Assembly (NCBI GenBank): GCA_030066685.1
Contig: JASJBF010000010.1
Location: forward strand, 62,001 to 126,000
DNA length: 64,000 bases
Direction of reading: 5' to 3'
From: Kiloniellales bacterium
GTDB lineage: Bacteria > Pseudomonadota > Alphaproteobacteria > Kiloniellales > JAKSBE01
Shown: positions 35,751 through 45,700 of the stretch, one piece after another
Layout: each line of letters opens with the position of its first letter
Numbering within the stretch: the first letter of the stretch is position 1
Made by a program: the position numbers and the translations under genes
Notes under the pieces: generated by a model
What the model was told of the DNA's origin: nothing
Database searches by the model: none
Seen by the model: only the letters and a program-made list of their open reading frames with translations

Positions 35751-36728
35751 ATGAAAGGCAAATCAATCGCCATCGTGCTGGGCGTCCTCGCGATCGGCGC
35801 GGTTGCCGTTGGCGGCGGTTACAACTACATGATGGGCGGCGGCGGCAAGCGCGTGCTGTTCATCGACTCCTATCATGCGGGCTATGCCTGGAGCGACGGC
35901 ATCACGGCCGGGATCCAGCAGGTCATGGCCGACAGCGGCGTCGAGCTCAGAATCCACCGCATGGACACCAAGCGGAACACCTCGGAAGAGTTCAAGAAGC
36001 AGGCGGCCCTCGAGGCCAAGGCCCTGATCGAGGAGTTCAAGCCCGACGTCGTCATCGCGACCGACGACAACGCGCAGAAGTACTTGGTCGTGCCCTACTA
36101 CCGCGGCAGCGACCTGCCCTTCGTCTTCGCCGGCGTCAACTGGGATGCCAGCCCCTACGGCTATCCGGCCAGCAACGTCACCGGCATGGTCGAGGTCTCG
36201 CGGCCCGACGAGCTGGTCAACATCCTGCGCACCCTCTCGGGCGGCGTCAGCTTGGGCTCGCTCACCGGCGACACCGCGACCTCGCGCAAGGAGCACGCCT
36301 ACTACGCCGACCAGATGAACTTCAACTTCGACAAGGCTTCCTACGTGAAGACCTTCGAGCAGTGGAAGCAGGAGTTCGTGCGGCTCCAGGACGAAGTCGA
36401 CATGCTGTTCATGTATAACAACGCCGGCATCGAAGGCTGGAATGACGACGAGGCGATCCGTTTCGTCCGCGAGAACGCGCGCATTCCCAGCGGCTCGGTG
36501 CAGCCGTGGATGGCGCCCTACGTGCTGGTCGCCTACACCAAGAACGCCCAGGAGCAGGGCGAGTGGGCGGCCAAGTCCGCTCTGAAGATCCTGAACGGCA
36601 CCTCGCCGTCCGCGATTCCGATGACCAAGAACAAGCGGGGCAACATGATCATCAACTCGCAGCTCGCGCAGCGGCTGCAGCTTGAGATCCCCGCCAGCTT
36701 GCTGAACTCGGCGGACGACATCCTCTAG
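35751..36728 (+). CDS. ABC-type substrate-binding protein, PF04392-like, membrane-anchored
   Basis: 325 residues. The N-terminus is a hydrophobic helix (about 6-27) with no clear cleavage site before GGGGKRVLFIDSYHAGY, so the protein may stay anchored. The body has the periplasmic-binding fold of the ABC_sub_bind family: LFIDSYHAGYAWSDGI, KPDVVIATDDNAQKYLVVPYY, FVFAGVNWDA, ASNVTGMVEV, and later VLVAYTKNAQEQGEWAA. Relatives bind amino acids such as tryptophan or tyrosine, or act with sensor kinases. No permease or ATPase gene is near. A hairpin terminator follows at 36759. Confidence 0.82.
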   Translation: MKGKSIAIVLGVLAIGAVAVGGGYNYMMGGGGKRVLFIDSYHAGYAWSDGITAGIQQVMADSGVELRIHRMDTKRNTSEEFKKQAALEAKALIEEFKPDVVIATDDNAQKYLVVPYYRGSDLPFVFAGVNWDASPYGYPASNVTGMVEVSRPDELVNILRTLSGGVSLGSLTGDTATSRKEHAYYADQMNFNFDKASYVKTFEQWKQEFVRLQDEVDMLFMYNNAGIEGWNDDEAIRFVRENARIPSGSVQPWMAPYVLVAYTKNAQEQGEWAAKSALKILNGTSPSAIPMTKNKRGNMIINSQLAQRLQLEIPASLLNSADDIL

Positions 36729-36758
36729 AACGCCGGCAAGCGGTCGCTATCGCAGAGA

Positions 36759-36785
36759 CCCCGCCCCGGATGTCCCGGGGCGGGG
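36759..36785 (+). terminator. hairpin terminator after the binding-protein gene
   Basis: Perfect 11-bp stem (CCCCGCCCCGG / CCGGGGCGGGG) with a 5-base loop, then CTTTG. It starts 31 bp after the stop. The T run is short. Confidence 0.65.
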
Positions 36786-36871
36786 CTTTGCCGTTTCGGA
36801 CCTTGCCGTCCGAAGCCGGCGAGGGGTTTGGGCGCGGTTTCTTCATCCCGCCGAGGTCCTTGGGCCAATTC

Positions 36872-36916
36872 GATTAACGGTGGCGCAAGAAATGCAGACT
36901 AAAATCGCCGTTAATC
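36872..36916. promoter_or_regulatory. inverted repeat GATTAACGG ... CCGTTAATC
   Basis: Nine-bp perfect arms at 36872-36880 and 36908-36916, 27 bp apart, about 90 bp upstream of the PstS-like gene. Possible operator with two half-sites. Confidence 0.3.
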
Positions 36917-37004
36917 TTCAAGTCGGCTTCTGCTCCAGGCCGAGCGAAATTGGCGGACTTGCCAAACGGACTCGTCCAAAGACCTTGCTCCGAACGGTTC
37001 AGCA

Positions 37005-37886
37005 ATGAATGCGATGAAACATCATGCCCGAGCGGTTGCCGCGACCGTCCTCCTCGTGTTCGCGGCGCCGGCCGCCCAGGCGGCCGACCTCACCTGGGCC
37101 GGCTGCGCCGGCTGGACGCCCGGCCTTGTGGAAGACCTGGCCGCCGCCTACACGGCTCAGAGCGGATTCTCGGTCACGGTGCAGGGCGGCGGTTCGACGC
37201 AGGGCATTCGAGATGTCGCTGCAGGTCGCGCCGAAGTGGGCTGCAGCACGCGGCACAAGGTCTCCAACCCGGACGAGAGGGGCGCTAAGCTGGTCACCGT
37301 CGGCTGGGATTCCCTCGTGGCCATCGTGCACCCCTCGAACCCGGTCACCCGGATCTCGAAGAGCGACCTGCAGGCCGTGCTCGAAGGCAAGATTACCCGC
37401 TGGAACGCGCTGGGCGGTCCCGATCTGCCCATAGAGGTCGTGGTCCGCGGCGATCCGGAGTCCGGGGTCGGCCTGCTTCTGCGCTCGATCCTCTTTGGCG
37501 ATCCGAGACACGCCTTCGCCGACGGCGTTACCTCGAAGCCGGACTCCGCGGCGGTCGAGGCCGAAGTGGAACGCAATCCCGGCGCGCTTGCAGTGACGCT
37601 GGGCGGCCGGGTCGCGGCGCGACAAGTCAAGGCGCTCGGCTTGGGCAATGCAGTCTCCGGCTACGACACGATCGCCTCGGGCGGCTATCCGCTGGTCATC
37701 CCGATGTACCTCGTCGTGCCGAAGCGCGCGAGCGATGACGTCATGAACCTGCTCAAGCTGGTCAAGGGCAACGCCGGACAGCAGATCATCAAGTCCAAGG
37801 GCCTGGTCACCATGAAGGACGGCAAGGATCTCTTCGCCCGCTACCAGAAGAGCATCGCCGAGGCACGCAAGAACGCCGCCGAATGA
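37005..37886 (+). CDS. PstS-like substrate-binding protein
   Basis: 293 residues with a signal peptide (hydrophobic 9-24, AAQAAD cleavage). The fold is that of phosphate-type binding proteins: VQGGGSTQGIRDVAAGRAEVG near the ligand loop, VAIVHPSNPVTRISKSDLQAVLEGKITRWN and NAVSGYDTIASGGYPLVIPMY. The block LEGKITRWNALGG is the classic PstS motif. It is periplasmic and may bind phosphate or another oxyanion. No pstCAB genes are near. It could serve as a sensor partner rather than a transporter subunit (inference). Confidence 0.82.
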   Translation: MNAMKHHARAVAATVLLVFAAPAAQAADLTWAGCAGWTPGLVEDLAAAYTAQSGFSVTVQGGGSTQGIRDVAAGRAEVGCSTRHKVSNPDERGAKLVTVGWDSLVAIVHPSNPVTRISKSDLQAVLEGKITRWNALGGPDLPIEVVVRGDPESGVGLLLRSILFGDPRHAFADGVTSKPDSAAVEAEVERNPGALAVTLGGRVAARQVKALGLGNAVSGYDTIASGGYPLVIPMYLVVPKRASDDVMNLLKLVKGNAGQQIIKSKGLVTMKDGKDLFARYQKSIAEARKNAAE

Positions 37887-38350
37887 CCGCCGCGCGGTGA
37901 AGGTCCGTCGCCGGCTCCGCCGACGGGACCGCCCCTCCCCCCGTCTTTGCCGTCGCCTCTCCCGGGGCCGGCCTGACCCGCCCCCGCCGACGGGCCGCCT
38001 TCAGCCGGCTGCCGCGCATCGCGCCGGCGATCCGCGGGCCTCTGGCTGCGTTCCGGACCGGGCGCCACCGCCCCAACCGCGCGACCGCGTCCCATCCGCA
38101 TGATCCGTGGAGAAATCATCTTGAGGTCTAGACGGCCCCTCATGCTGACCATTAGTCACAGAATTCATACAAGCTGAAGCAAATTATAGAAATAAACTAT
38201 GCCGAATTACTTGAATATTGCGCCGGACTTTTTCTTGTCCGAAGATCCCAAGAACTTGCGGCGCCGAAGGGGGCGGGGGCCGAAACCTCCGCCATGACAT
38301 CCTGACCTGGGGCGCCGCGAGGGTTCGGCGTCACTGGGAGGACATCGCCA
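37887..38350. other. gene-free stretch between PstS-like and OmpA-type genes
   Basis: 464 bp without a supportable gene. An imperfect hairpin (GGTCCGTCG / CGACGGGACC) lies just after the PstS-like stop, at about 37899, without a T run. The part 38140-38220 is A+T-rich and probably holds the OmpA-type gene promoter. Confidence 0.5.
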
Positions 38351-39286
38351 ATGCGGAATCTGGGAAAGCTTTCCCTCGTCTGCCTGGGCACCCTTGCCCT
38401 TGGTGGCTGTGGGACACGCCTTCAGACGGCCGAGCAGGTTCAGCCGGTCGGCAGCGATTTCCAGGCCGGGCTCTACGAGGGCTACGTCGAGCTCGCCCGC
38501 AGCGAGTTCGCCGAGGGCGACTACTTCGATTCCGATTCCTTCGCCGAGCGGGCCATCGCCTCCGCCAGGGGCGAGGCGGTCCTTCCCGAGGCCCTCGAGG
38601 CTCGGCGGCTGCCGACGCAGGAGGCCGGCCGTCTGGCCGAGGCCCGCGCCCGTCTGGTCGCAGCACTCGACGGCGGGGCCCGCGAAGGCGATCCGGCCGC
38701 GGCGGCGGAAGGCCAGGTCCTGTTCGACTGCTGGATGCAGGAGCAGGAGGAATCGCTGGAATCCGAGGATGCCGCGGCTTGCCGGGAGGGATTCTACCAG
38801 GTTCTCGCGACCCTCGAGGCCGGCGTCGCCGCCGCTCAGGCGGCAGCGGTCGAGACCGATCCGACGGTCATGGTGAAGGAGCTGGACGAGCCCGTCGCTT
38901 CCGCGGCCGCACCGCAGGGCGGCGAGGCGCCCGGCAGTCCCGGGACCTTCATCGTCTTCTTCGACATCGACACCGCTGCGCTCTCCCCAGAGGCGGAGGA
39001 GATCTTGGCCGAGGTGGTACGGGCGGCCAACGAGTCGAGTTCCGCCAAGATCCGGGCCGCCGGCCACGCCGACCTGGCCGGTCCGTCTGACTACAACGAG
39101 AGCCTCGCCAAGCGCCGCGCAGATGCGGTCGTGCAGTACCTGGTGCAGAGCGGCGTCGACAAGCTGCGGCTTGAGAGCGAGGGCTTCGGCGAGCGCAAAC
39201 CGCTGATTCCGACTGACGAGGACGAGTTCCAGCTGCAGAACCGCCGGGTTGAAATCCAGTTCCTGACCGGGCCCGGCGCCGACTAG
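38351..39286 (+). CDS. OmpA-family lipoprotein
   Basis: 311 residues. The signal ends in LALGGCGT, a lipobox with Cys20. A helical middle part (about 40-180) is followed by an OmpA/MotB domain: FIVFFDIDTAALSPEAEEIL, IRAAGHADLAGPSDYNESLAKRRADAV and ESEGFGERKP with NRRVEIQFL. The domain binds peptidoglycan and the lipid anchors in the outer membrane, so the protein ties the two together. It is like Pal but has a longer middle part, and no tol genes are near. A small hairpin follows at 39293. Confidence 0.9.
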   Translation: MRNLGKLSLVCLGTLALGGCGTRLQTAEQVQPVGSDFQAGLYEGYVELARSEFAEGDYFDSDSFAERAIASARGEAVLPEALEARRLPTQEAGRLAEARARLVAALDGGAREGDPAAAAEGQVLFDCWMQEQEESLESEDAAACREGFYQVLATLEAGVAAAQAAAVETDPTVMVKELDEPVASAAAPQGGEAPGSPGTFIVFFDIDTAALSPEAEEILAEVVRAANESSSAKIRAAGHADLAGPSDYNESLAKRRADAVVQYLVQSGVDKLRLESEGFGERKPLIPTDEDEFQLQNRRVEIQFLTGPGAD

Positions 39287-39292
39287 AGCCGC

Positions 39293-39312
39293 CTGCGTTC
39301 TTTCGAACGCAG
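39293..39312 (+). terminator. hairpin after the OmpA-type gene
   Basis: Perfect 8-bp stem CTGCGTTC / GAACGCAG with a TTTC loop, 6 bp after the stop. No T run follows, so terminator activity is uncertain. Confidence 0.45.
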
Positions 39313-39403
39313 ATAAGCTGCTCCATCTATATGGAAAAGATCAAACTGCACTCAACCGAAGCCAATCGAGCGCCGTTAGATCCGGCCCCGCCGGCCGAGC
39401 GGT

Positions 39404-40654
39404 TCAGCCCCGGGCCACCTTCAGGTCGCCACCCAGCAGCCCCGCACCCGCGTGAGCCCGCTCCCAACGTTCTATGTAGTCGCGGGTCAACGGCACGCGG
39501 TCGACGGACTTGGCGACCTGGATCTGCACGACCATGTGGCCCTGGTGGCGGAAGGCGAGCTCGCTGCCGGACAGGTAGAACTCCCACATGCGGCAGAAGC
39601 GTTCGTCATAGAGCTGCGCCGCCCGGTCCCAGTTGGCCAGAAAGCGCTGCCGCCAGCGGCGCAGCGTCTCGGCGTAGTGCAGACGCAGAACCTCGAGGTC
39701 GGTGACCCAAAGCCCAGCCGCTTCGATCGGCGGCAGGATCTCGGACAGCGACGGCGTGTAGCCGCCCGGGAAGATGTAGCGGGCCAGCCAGGGATTCGTT
39801 GGGCAGGGCGGATCTCGCTGGGCGATGCTGTGGATCAGGGCGACTCCGTCGTCGGACAGCAGCTCGGCGACCTTGCGGAAGAAGCCCGGATAGTTCGGCA
39901 GGCCGACGTGCTCGAACATGCCCACCGAGACGATCCGGTCGAAGCGGCCGCTCTGCTGACGGTAGTCGCGCAGCGCGAAGTGGACCTGACGATCCAGACC
40001 CGCGCGCGCCGCCCGGGCCCGCGCATGGGCGAGCTGCTCCTCGGAGAGGGTGATGCCGGTCACCCGTGCCTGTGCGGTTTCCGCGAGATAGAGGGCGAGA
40101 CCGCCCCAGCCCGAGCCGATGTCCAGGACCTCCTGGCCCGGCTCCAGCAGCAGCTTGGCGGCGATATGCCGCTTCTTGGCGAGCTGCGCCTGCTCCAGGT
40201 CGCATCCCGGCTCGGGAAAATAGGCGCAGGAATACTGGCGGTCGCGGTCGAGGAAAAGGTCGTAGAGCGACCCGGAGAGGTCGTAGTGGTGGGCGACGTT
40301 GCGCCGGGCCTGCGCCACCCCATTGATCTGCATAAGGCGTCGCCAAAGCAGCCTGAGCCGCTCCTGCGCCCGGTCGAGCCAGCCGGCGCTTCGATTGCCC
40401 AGGTTGCGGAGCAGCAGGTCGAGCAGGTCGTAGATACGGCCACCCTCGACGGTCAGCGTCCCGTCCATATAGGCCTCGCCCAGGCGAAGCCGCGGATTGA
40501 GAAGCAGGCGCCAGGGCAGAATCCTGTCGTGGAAGCGGATCGTGACCCTTGGCCCCCGGCCCGGATCACCAAGGCGATGCGTCGTGCCGAGGGCGTCGTG
40601 GATCGTCAGCTCGCCCTCTGTCACGAATCGCCGCAAGAGTCGTGCGAAGAGCAT
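39404..40654 (-). CDS. cyclopropane-fatty-acyl-phospholipid synthase family methyltransferase
   Basis: 416 residues from the ATG at 40654 (AAGGGAG upstream). NVAHHYDLSGSLYDLFLD, QYSCAYF and KKRHIAAKL precede the SAM-binding motif VLDIGSGWGGLALYLAE. FDRIVSVGMFEHVG and YIFPGGYTPSLSEI complete the Cfa signature. It would add a methylene bridge or methyl group to membrane phospholipid acyl chains, a common stationary-phase or stress adaptation. The related genes in alphaproteobacteria often come as several paralogues with different lipid products, so the exact product is not certain. Confidence 0.92.
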   Translation of the reverse strand: MLFARLLRRFVTEGELTIHDALGTTHRLGDPGRGPRVTIRFHDRILPWRLLLNPRLRLGEAYMDGTLTVEGGRIYDLLDLLLRNLGNRSAGWLDRAQERLRLLWRRLMQINGVAQARRNVAHHYDLSGSLYDLFLDRDRQYSCAYFPEPGCDLEQAQLAKKRHIAAKLLLEPGQEVLDIGSGWGGLALYLAETAQARVTGITLSEEQLAHARARAARAGLDRQVHFALRDYRQQSGRFDRIVSVGMFEHVGLPNYPGFFRKVAELLSDDGVALIHSIAQRDPPCPTNPWLARYIFPGGYTPSLSEILPPIEAAGLWVTDLEVLRLHYAETLRRWRQRFLANWDRAAQLYDERFCRMWEFYLSGSELAFRHQGHMVVQIQVAKSVDRVPLTRDYIERWERAHAGAGLLGGDLKVARG

Positions 40655-40867
40655 GGGCCGTCTCCCTTTCTTCCCTTTGCTCCGGCCCCACGGCCCTGCC
40701 GGCCGTGTGGATGGCATTTTACCTCGAAGGTCCCTGTCTTGGCAGCTAGACCTTTGGTACAAAGAGGCGTTTCCGCCAAGCGGACTACCAATTGATCCGT
40801 CTCAAGGCGGCGCGACCCTGATCTGCGTCAAAATTGTTTCAGGCGATTTTTCAGCGGAGGAGACGAG

Positions 40868-41437
40868 GTGTCGGCCATCATCGATCTGCTGCGGGAGGAG
40901 CACAGGAGCCTGGCCCGCCTGCTCAAGGCCCTGGAGCATCAACTCGAGGTCTTCGACCGCGGCGAGGTCCCGGACTACGAGGTGTTCAGCGGGGTCCTCG
41001 ACTATTGCCAGACCTACTCCGACCGTTACCACCATCCAAAGGAAGACCTGGTGTTCGAGCGCTTGCGGCAGCGGAACCCGGCGGCGGTCGAGGCCTTCGG
41101 GGATCTGGAGGCTGAGCACGTCGCCCTGACCGAATCGACCCGCCGCCTGGCCGCCGCGGTGACGGCCGTGCTGGCCGAGGCGGAGATCCCGCGTGCCAAC
41201 TTCGATTCCCTGGCGCGGAACTTCCTCGCCGACTACTGGGCGCACATGAGCAAGGAGGAGGAGGTCTTCTTCCCGGCGGCTCTGGACGCCCTGTCGGATG
41301 ACGACTGGAAGGAGCTGGATGCCCGGGTCACCAGCCCCGAGGACCCGCTGTTCGGCGGCGCGGCGGAGGAGCGCTTCGGCCCGCTGCGGGCCCATCTCCT
41401 GGCCTGGGATGCGGAAACCAAGGCCGCCGAGGACTAG
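40868..41437 (+). CDS. hemerythrin-domain protein
   Basis: 189 residues, GTG start with GGAGG a few bases upstream. The four-helix metal site is visible as REEHRSLARLLKALEHQ, YSDRYHHPKEDLVFERL, EAEHVALTE and DYWAHMSKEEEVFFPAA, giving the His and Glu ligands for a di-iron centre. Such proteins bind O2 or NO or protect iron-sulfur clusters. It is divergent from the cfa-like gene, with a 213-bp gap holding both promoters. The C-terminal 40 residues have no clear fold. Confidence 0.9.
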   Translation: MSAIIDLLREEHRSLARLLKALEHQLEVFDRGEVPDYEVFSGVLDYCQTYSDRYHHPKEDLVFERLRQRNPAAVEAFGDLEAEHVALTESTRRLAAAVTAVLAEAEIPRANFDSLARNFLADYWAHMSKEEEVFFPAALDALSDDDWKELDARVTSPEDPLFGGAAEERFGPLRAHLLAWDAETKAAED

Positions 41438-41441
41438 CCCG

Positions 41442-41495
41442 CAGCAGCCGGCTCCGGCAGGGCCGCCGCTGACGGCGCCCCTGCCGGAGGCTGCT
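41442..41495. terminator. long hairpin between convergent genes
   Basis: An 11-bp stem CTCCGGCAGGG / CCCTGCCGGAG encloses an inner CGCCG-ctga-CGGCG hairpin. It lies between the hemerythrin gene and the convergent DUF2914 gene, so it could stop transcription from both sides. There is no T run on the plus strand. Confidence 0.55.
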
Positions 41496-41533
41496 TGCGA
41501 GGGCGCGACGCCCGGGGCGCCGCGCCCCTGACG

Positions 41534-42079
41534 TCACTGGCTGCCGAGGCTGGAATCGACGCCGGTGTCCGGCGCCGAGGGCTTGCGCTGCGGCAGCTGG
41601 CTGATGGCGCTGTTGGTCCTGTCCATCACGCGGAAGGACTTCTGACCGAGCACCTGGCCGGCTTCGCTGACGACCTGCACGTTCCAGAGGCCCGGCTGCA
41701 GGTTCACGCTGCTCCAGGTGCGCCAGGACGGCGAAGTGCCGATGTTCGTGTGGATCGTGGCGTGATGATGGTCGTCCCGGGTCCACACGAAAGCCACGCT
41801 GGTGGGCGCACCCTGGTTCTTGATCCGGGCGAAGGCGAAACCGCGGCGGTCGGCGCTGGAGAAGCCGTCCACCGGGTCGGCCGGCTCGCGTTCGCTGATC
41901 CCCCGGGTCAGGACGAAGTCGCTGATCTCGGGCATCTCGGCCGCCTGGCCGGGCTGCCAGGCCGCGGTGGCCGCAACCAGTGCCGCGGCCAGGGTCAGGA
42001 TCCATGTTCCCTTGCGGGGCTCGGCCCCGGGGGCCTTGCGGGACCCCGGGCCCCGCAGACTGCAAAGAATCGATCTCAT
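41534..42079 (-). CDS. DUF2914-domain secreted or membrane protein
   Basis: 181 residues. A hydrophobic signal segment (about 25-42) precedes QAAEMPEI. The body contains LTRGISEREPADPVDGF, then FAFARIKNQG, SWRTWSSVNLQPGLWNVQVV and GQVLGQKSFRV, the DUF2914 pattern. The domain is an Ig-like beta fold of unknown function, common in proteobacteria, sometimes fused to membrane or chaperone parts. The long polar N-terminus suggests the start could lie further inside. Confidence 0.83.
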   Translation of the reverse strand: MRSILCSLRGPGSRKAPGAEPRKGTWILTLAAALVAATAAWQPGQAAEMPEISDFVLTRGISEREPADPVDGFSSADRRGFAFARIKNQGAPTSVAFVWTRDDHHHATIHTNIGTSPSWRTWSSVNLQPGLWNVQVVSEAGQVLGQKSFRVMDRTNSAISQLPQRKPSAPDTGVDSSLGSQ

Positions 42080-42162
42080 GCTCGCAATTCCGTTTCAGTT
42101 GATTTCGATCTTGGACGTATAGGTGCCGCCCCTGGACGTCGGGGCGTAGGAAAGGCGTTCGG

Positions 42163-42483
42163 TCAGCTGCCGAGAAGCAGCCAGCCGATCAGCCCAAAGA
42201 GGATGGTCAAGACGACGAGGTTGCCGAGCGAGAAAGTGGGGAAGCGATGGCGGTCCATCGCTCGGCGCGCGGCGCTGCGTCGTTCGCGTCCGCCGATTAT
42301 GGCCAGGTAGAAGCGGCCGAAAGGCGTCGGCAGGCTGAAGCGAAAGTCGACCGGGTGGTTGTCCCAGGGGTTCTTCTCCGCGGCGGCGCGGATCGCACGC
42401 TCCTGCTCGGCGGATAGCGAGTCCCGCACGTCGGGCGCCAGCACGCGCATGAACTGTTCGGCTCTGACTTCACCCATCAGCAT
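42163..42483 (-). CDS. small membrane-anchored protein of unknown function
   Basis: 106 residues; the start is the first of two ATGs 6 bp apart. A charged N-terminal part with NPWDNHPVDFRFSLPTPFGRFYLAIIGG is followed by a basic stretch and one C-terminal membrane segment (about 86-104), so it would be tail-anchored. I do not recognise the family. It shares its direction with the DUF2914 gene 83 bp away. Confidence 0.6.
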   Translation of the reverse strand: MLMGEVRAEQFMRVLAPDVRDSLSAEQERAIRAAAEKNPWDNHPVDFRFSLPTPFGRFYLAIIGGRERRSAARRAMDRHRFPTFSLGNLVVLTILFGLIGWLLLGS

Positions 42484-42725
42484 GAGGGTCTTGTCCCTGA
42501 TCTCACCCCGGTTTCGCCCCTAGGGTCTCGATGGGCCCTGGCGGGTCTCCACTTTTCGGGGTATGACCGAACGTCTAGCCGAGTCCCAGTTAAGAACGGG
42601 TTTAATGCCGCCCAGGACCCGCCCCAAGACGCGGCTTTGTCACAGCGCGGCGCCGTCTTCATCTTGTCCGCAACACTGGTTAATGTGCTTTAAAATTGGG
42701 CAGGTGCCTGCGGGGGAGCGAAACC

Positions 42726-45700
42726 ATGGCTGCACGGGCAGAAGAGCTTAAAGCCAACCTTCTGGAGCGCGTTCTCAAGCGGGTCCACGACCGCATGGAT
42801 CCGGACCGGCAGGCCGCGGTGGAGGCCTTCGTCCGGGGGTTCTACGCCCATGTCCCGCCGGTCGACCTAGTCGACGTCAGCGCCGACAACCTCTACGGCG
42901 CAGCGCTCGCCATCTGGAGCTTCGCCCAGAAGCGTCCGGCCAAGGGCCCCAAGATCCGTACCTATAGTCCACGGCTCGAGGAGCACGGCTGGCGCTCCTC
43001 TCACACGATCGTCGAGATCGTGAACGACGACATGCCCTTCCTCGTCGACTCGGTGTCGGCCGAGCTGAACCGGCTCGACGTGGAGGTCTACCTGGTCATC
43101 CATCCGATCATGGCTGCCGAGCGCGACGCCAAGGGCCGGCTCCTGGGCCTCCACGAGGTCGGCCAGGCGCCGGAGGGCGCGGCCCGCGAATCCCTGATGC
43201 ACATCCAGATTTCCGAGCAGCCGCCCGAGCGCCACGAGGAGATCGAGAAAGGCCTCAGCCGAGTGCTGGCCGACGTCCGGGCGGCGGTCGAAGACTGGCA
43301 GGAGATGCGCGGGCTCTGCCAGGACATCATCGACGAGCTCGAGAAGAGCCCGCCGCCGCTGCCGAAGGCGGAGATCGAGGAAGGCCTGGCCTTCCTCAAA
43401 TGGCTGAACGACGATCACTTCACCTACCTCGGCTACCGCGAGTACGTCTTCGAGGGACGGGGTGGCGACAAGCCGATCGCGGCGGTCACGCCGGACAGTG
43501 GCCGCGGTGTCCTGCGCAACGAGGAGGTCCACGTCTTCGACGGGCTGCGCACCAAGGGCGCGGTGCCCCAGGACGTTCTGCACTTCCTCAAGGAACCCTC
43601 GCTGTTCCGGATCACCAAGGCGAACCGGATGTCGACGGTGCACAGGCGGGTCCATCTGGACACCATCGCGGTCAAGTGCTTCGACGAGAAGGGCAAGGTG
43701 ACCGGCGAGCGGCTCTTCGTCGGGCTGCTGACCTCGGTCGCCTATTCGCGCAGCCCCATGGCGATCCCAATCCTGCGCCAGAAGGTCTCCAACGTGATCG
43801 GCCTGGCCGGCTTCGATCCGCGCAGCCACGACGGCAAGGCCCTGCTCCACATCCTGGAAAACTACCCGCGCGACGAGCTGTTCCAGATCGGGGCCGCCGA
43901 GCTGCACGACATCGCGATGGGAATCCTGCACCTGCAAGAGCGCCAGCGCATCTCGCTCTTCCTGCGCCGAGATCCCTTCGAACGCTTCGTCTCCTGCCTG
44001 GTCTATGTGCCGCGCGACCGCTTCGACACCAATCTGCGGCTGCGCTTCCAGCACCTGGTCGCCGCCGCCTTCGAGGGCGAGATCACCGCCTTTTATACCC
44101 ACCTGACCGACGCCGTCCTGGCCCGCCTGCATCTCATCGTGAAGACCGTGCCGGGCCGGATCCCGGAGGTCGACCTGGCGGCGCTGGAGCAGAGCCTGAA
44201 CGAGGCCGCGCGCTCCTGGGAGGACCACCTGGAGGAGGCGCTGATCGAGGACCGCGGCGAGGAGCAGGGGATCCGCTGCGTCCGCCGCTTCGGCAGCGCC
44301 TTCTCGGCCGGCTACCAGGAGCACTTCACCGCCCAGACCGCGGTCGTCGACATCCGCCAGGTCGAAGCGACCCTGGCCAGCGGCGATATGGCGATGAACC
44401 TCTACCGGCCGATCGAGGCCGAGGAGCACCAGGTCCACTTCAAGACCTTCATGGCCGGCCCGAAGGTCGCCCTGTCGGACATCCTGCCGATGCTGGAGAA
44501 CATGGGGCTCAGGGTGGTCGGCGAGGTGCCCTTCGACGTGCGGCCGCGCGACCGGGTGCACCCGGTTTGGATCCACGACTTCGAAATCGAGACCGAGGAC
44601 GGCGCGCCGATCAACCTGTCGAAGGTGAAGGGGTCCTTCCACGACGTCTTCGGCCGCGTCTGGCGCGGCGAGATGGAGAACGACGGCTTCAACAAGCTGG
44701 TTCTGCGGGCCGGCCTGACCGCGCGCGAGGTCCAGGTCCTGCGCGCCTGCTGCAAGTACCTGCGCCAAGCGCAGATCCCCTTCAGCCAGACCTACATGGA
44801 AGAGACCCTGAAGAACAATCCCCAGGTCGCCCGCTGCCTGGTCGATCTCTTCGTGGCGCGTTTCGACCCGAGCCGCGCCCAGGATGGCCGGGACCAGCGG
44901 ATCCAGAAGATCGTCGCCGAGATCGAAGCCCTGCTCGAAGAGGTGAGCAACCTGGACGAGGACCGGATCATCCGGCGCTTCCTCAACGTGATCCAGTCGA
45001 CCCTCAGGACCAACTTCTTCCAGCCGGACGCCGAAGGCGGCCACAAGTCCTACATTTCCTTCAAGCTCGACTCTCGCAACCTCGAGGAGCTGCCACTGCC
45101 CCGCCCCTTCCGGGAAATCTTCGTCTATTCGCCGCGCATCGAGGGCGTCCACCTGCGCTTCGGCATGGTTGCGCGCGGCGGCCTCAGGTGGTCCGACCGG
45201 CGCGAGGACTTCCGCACCGAGATCCTGGGCCTGGTCAAGGCCCAGCAGGTCAAGAACGCGGTCATCGTGCCGGTCGGCTCCAAGGGCGGCTTCGTGGTCA
45301 AGCGGCCGCCGGCGCCCGAGGCCGGGCGCGAGGCTTTCCTGGAGGAAGGCATCGCGTGCTACAAGACCTTCATCCGCGGCTTGCTCGACATCACCGACAA
45401 CCTCAAAGCCGGCAAGCTGGTGCCGCCGGACGCGGTGGTCCGGCACGACCGGGACGATCCCTACCTGGTGGTCGCCGCCGACAAGGGCACCGCGACCTTT
45501 TCGGACATCGCCAACGGCGTCTCGGTCGACTACGGCCACTGGCTGGACGACGCCTTCGCCTCGGGCGGCTCGGCCGGCTACGACCACAAGAAGATGGGCA
45601 TCACCGCCCGCGGCGCCTGGGAATCGGTGAAGCGCCACTTCCGCGAGCTGGGCAAGGACATCCAGAACGAGGACTTCACCTGCGTCGGCGTCGGCGACAT

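Noticed and set aside
37899-37930. Imperfect hairpin after the PstS-like gene as a terminator
   Set aside because: The stem has a bulge and no T run follows, so it is mentioned only in the spacer description.
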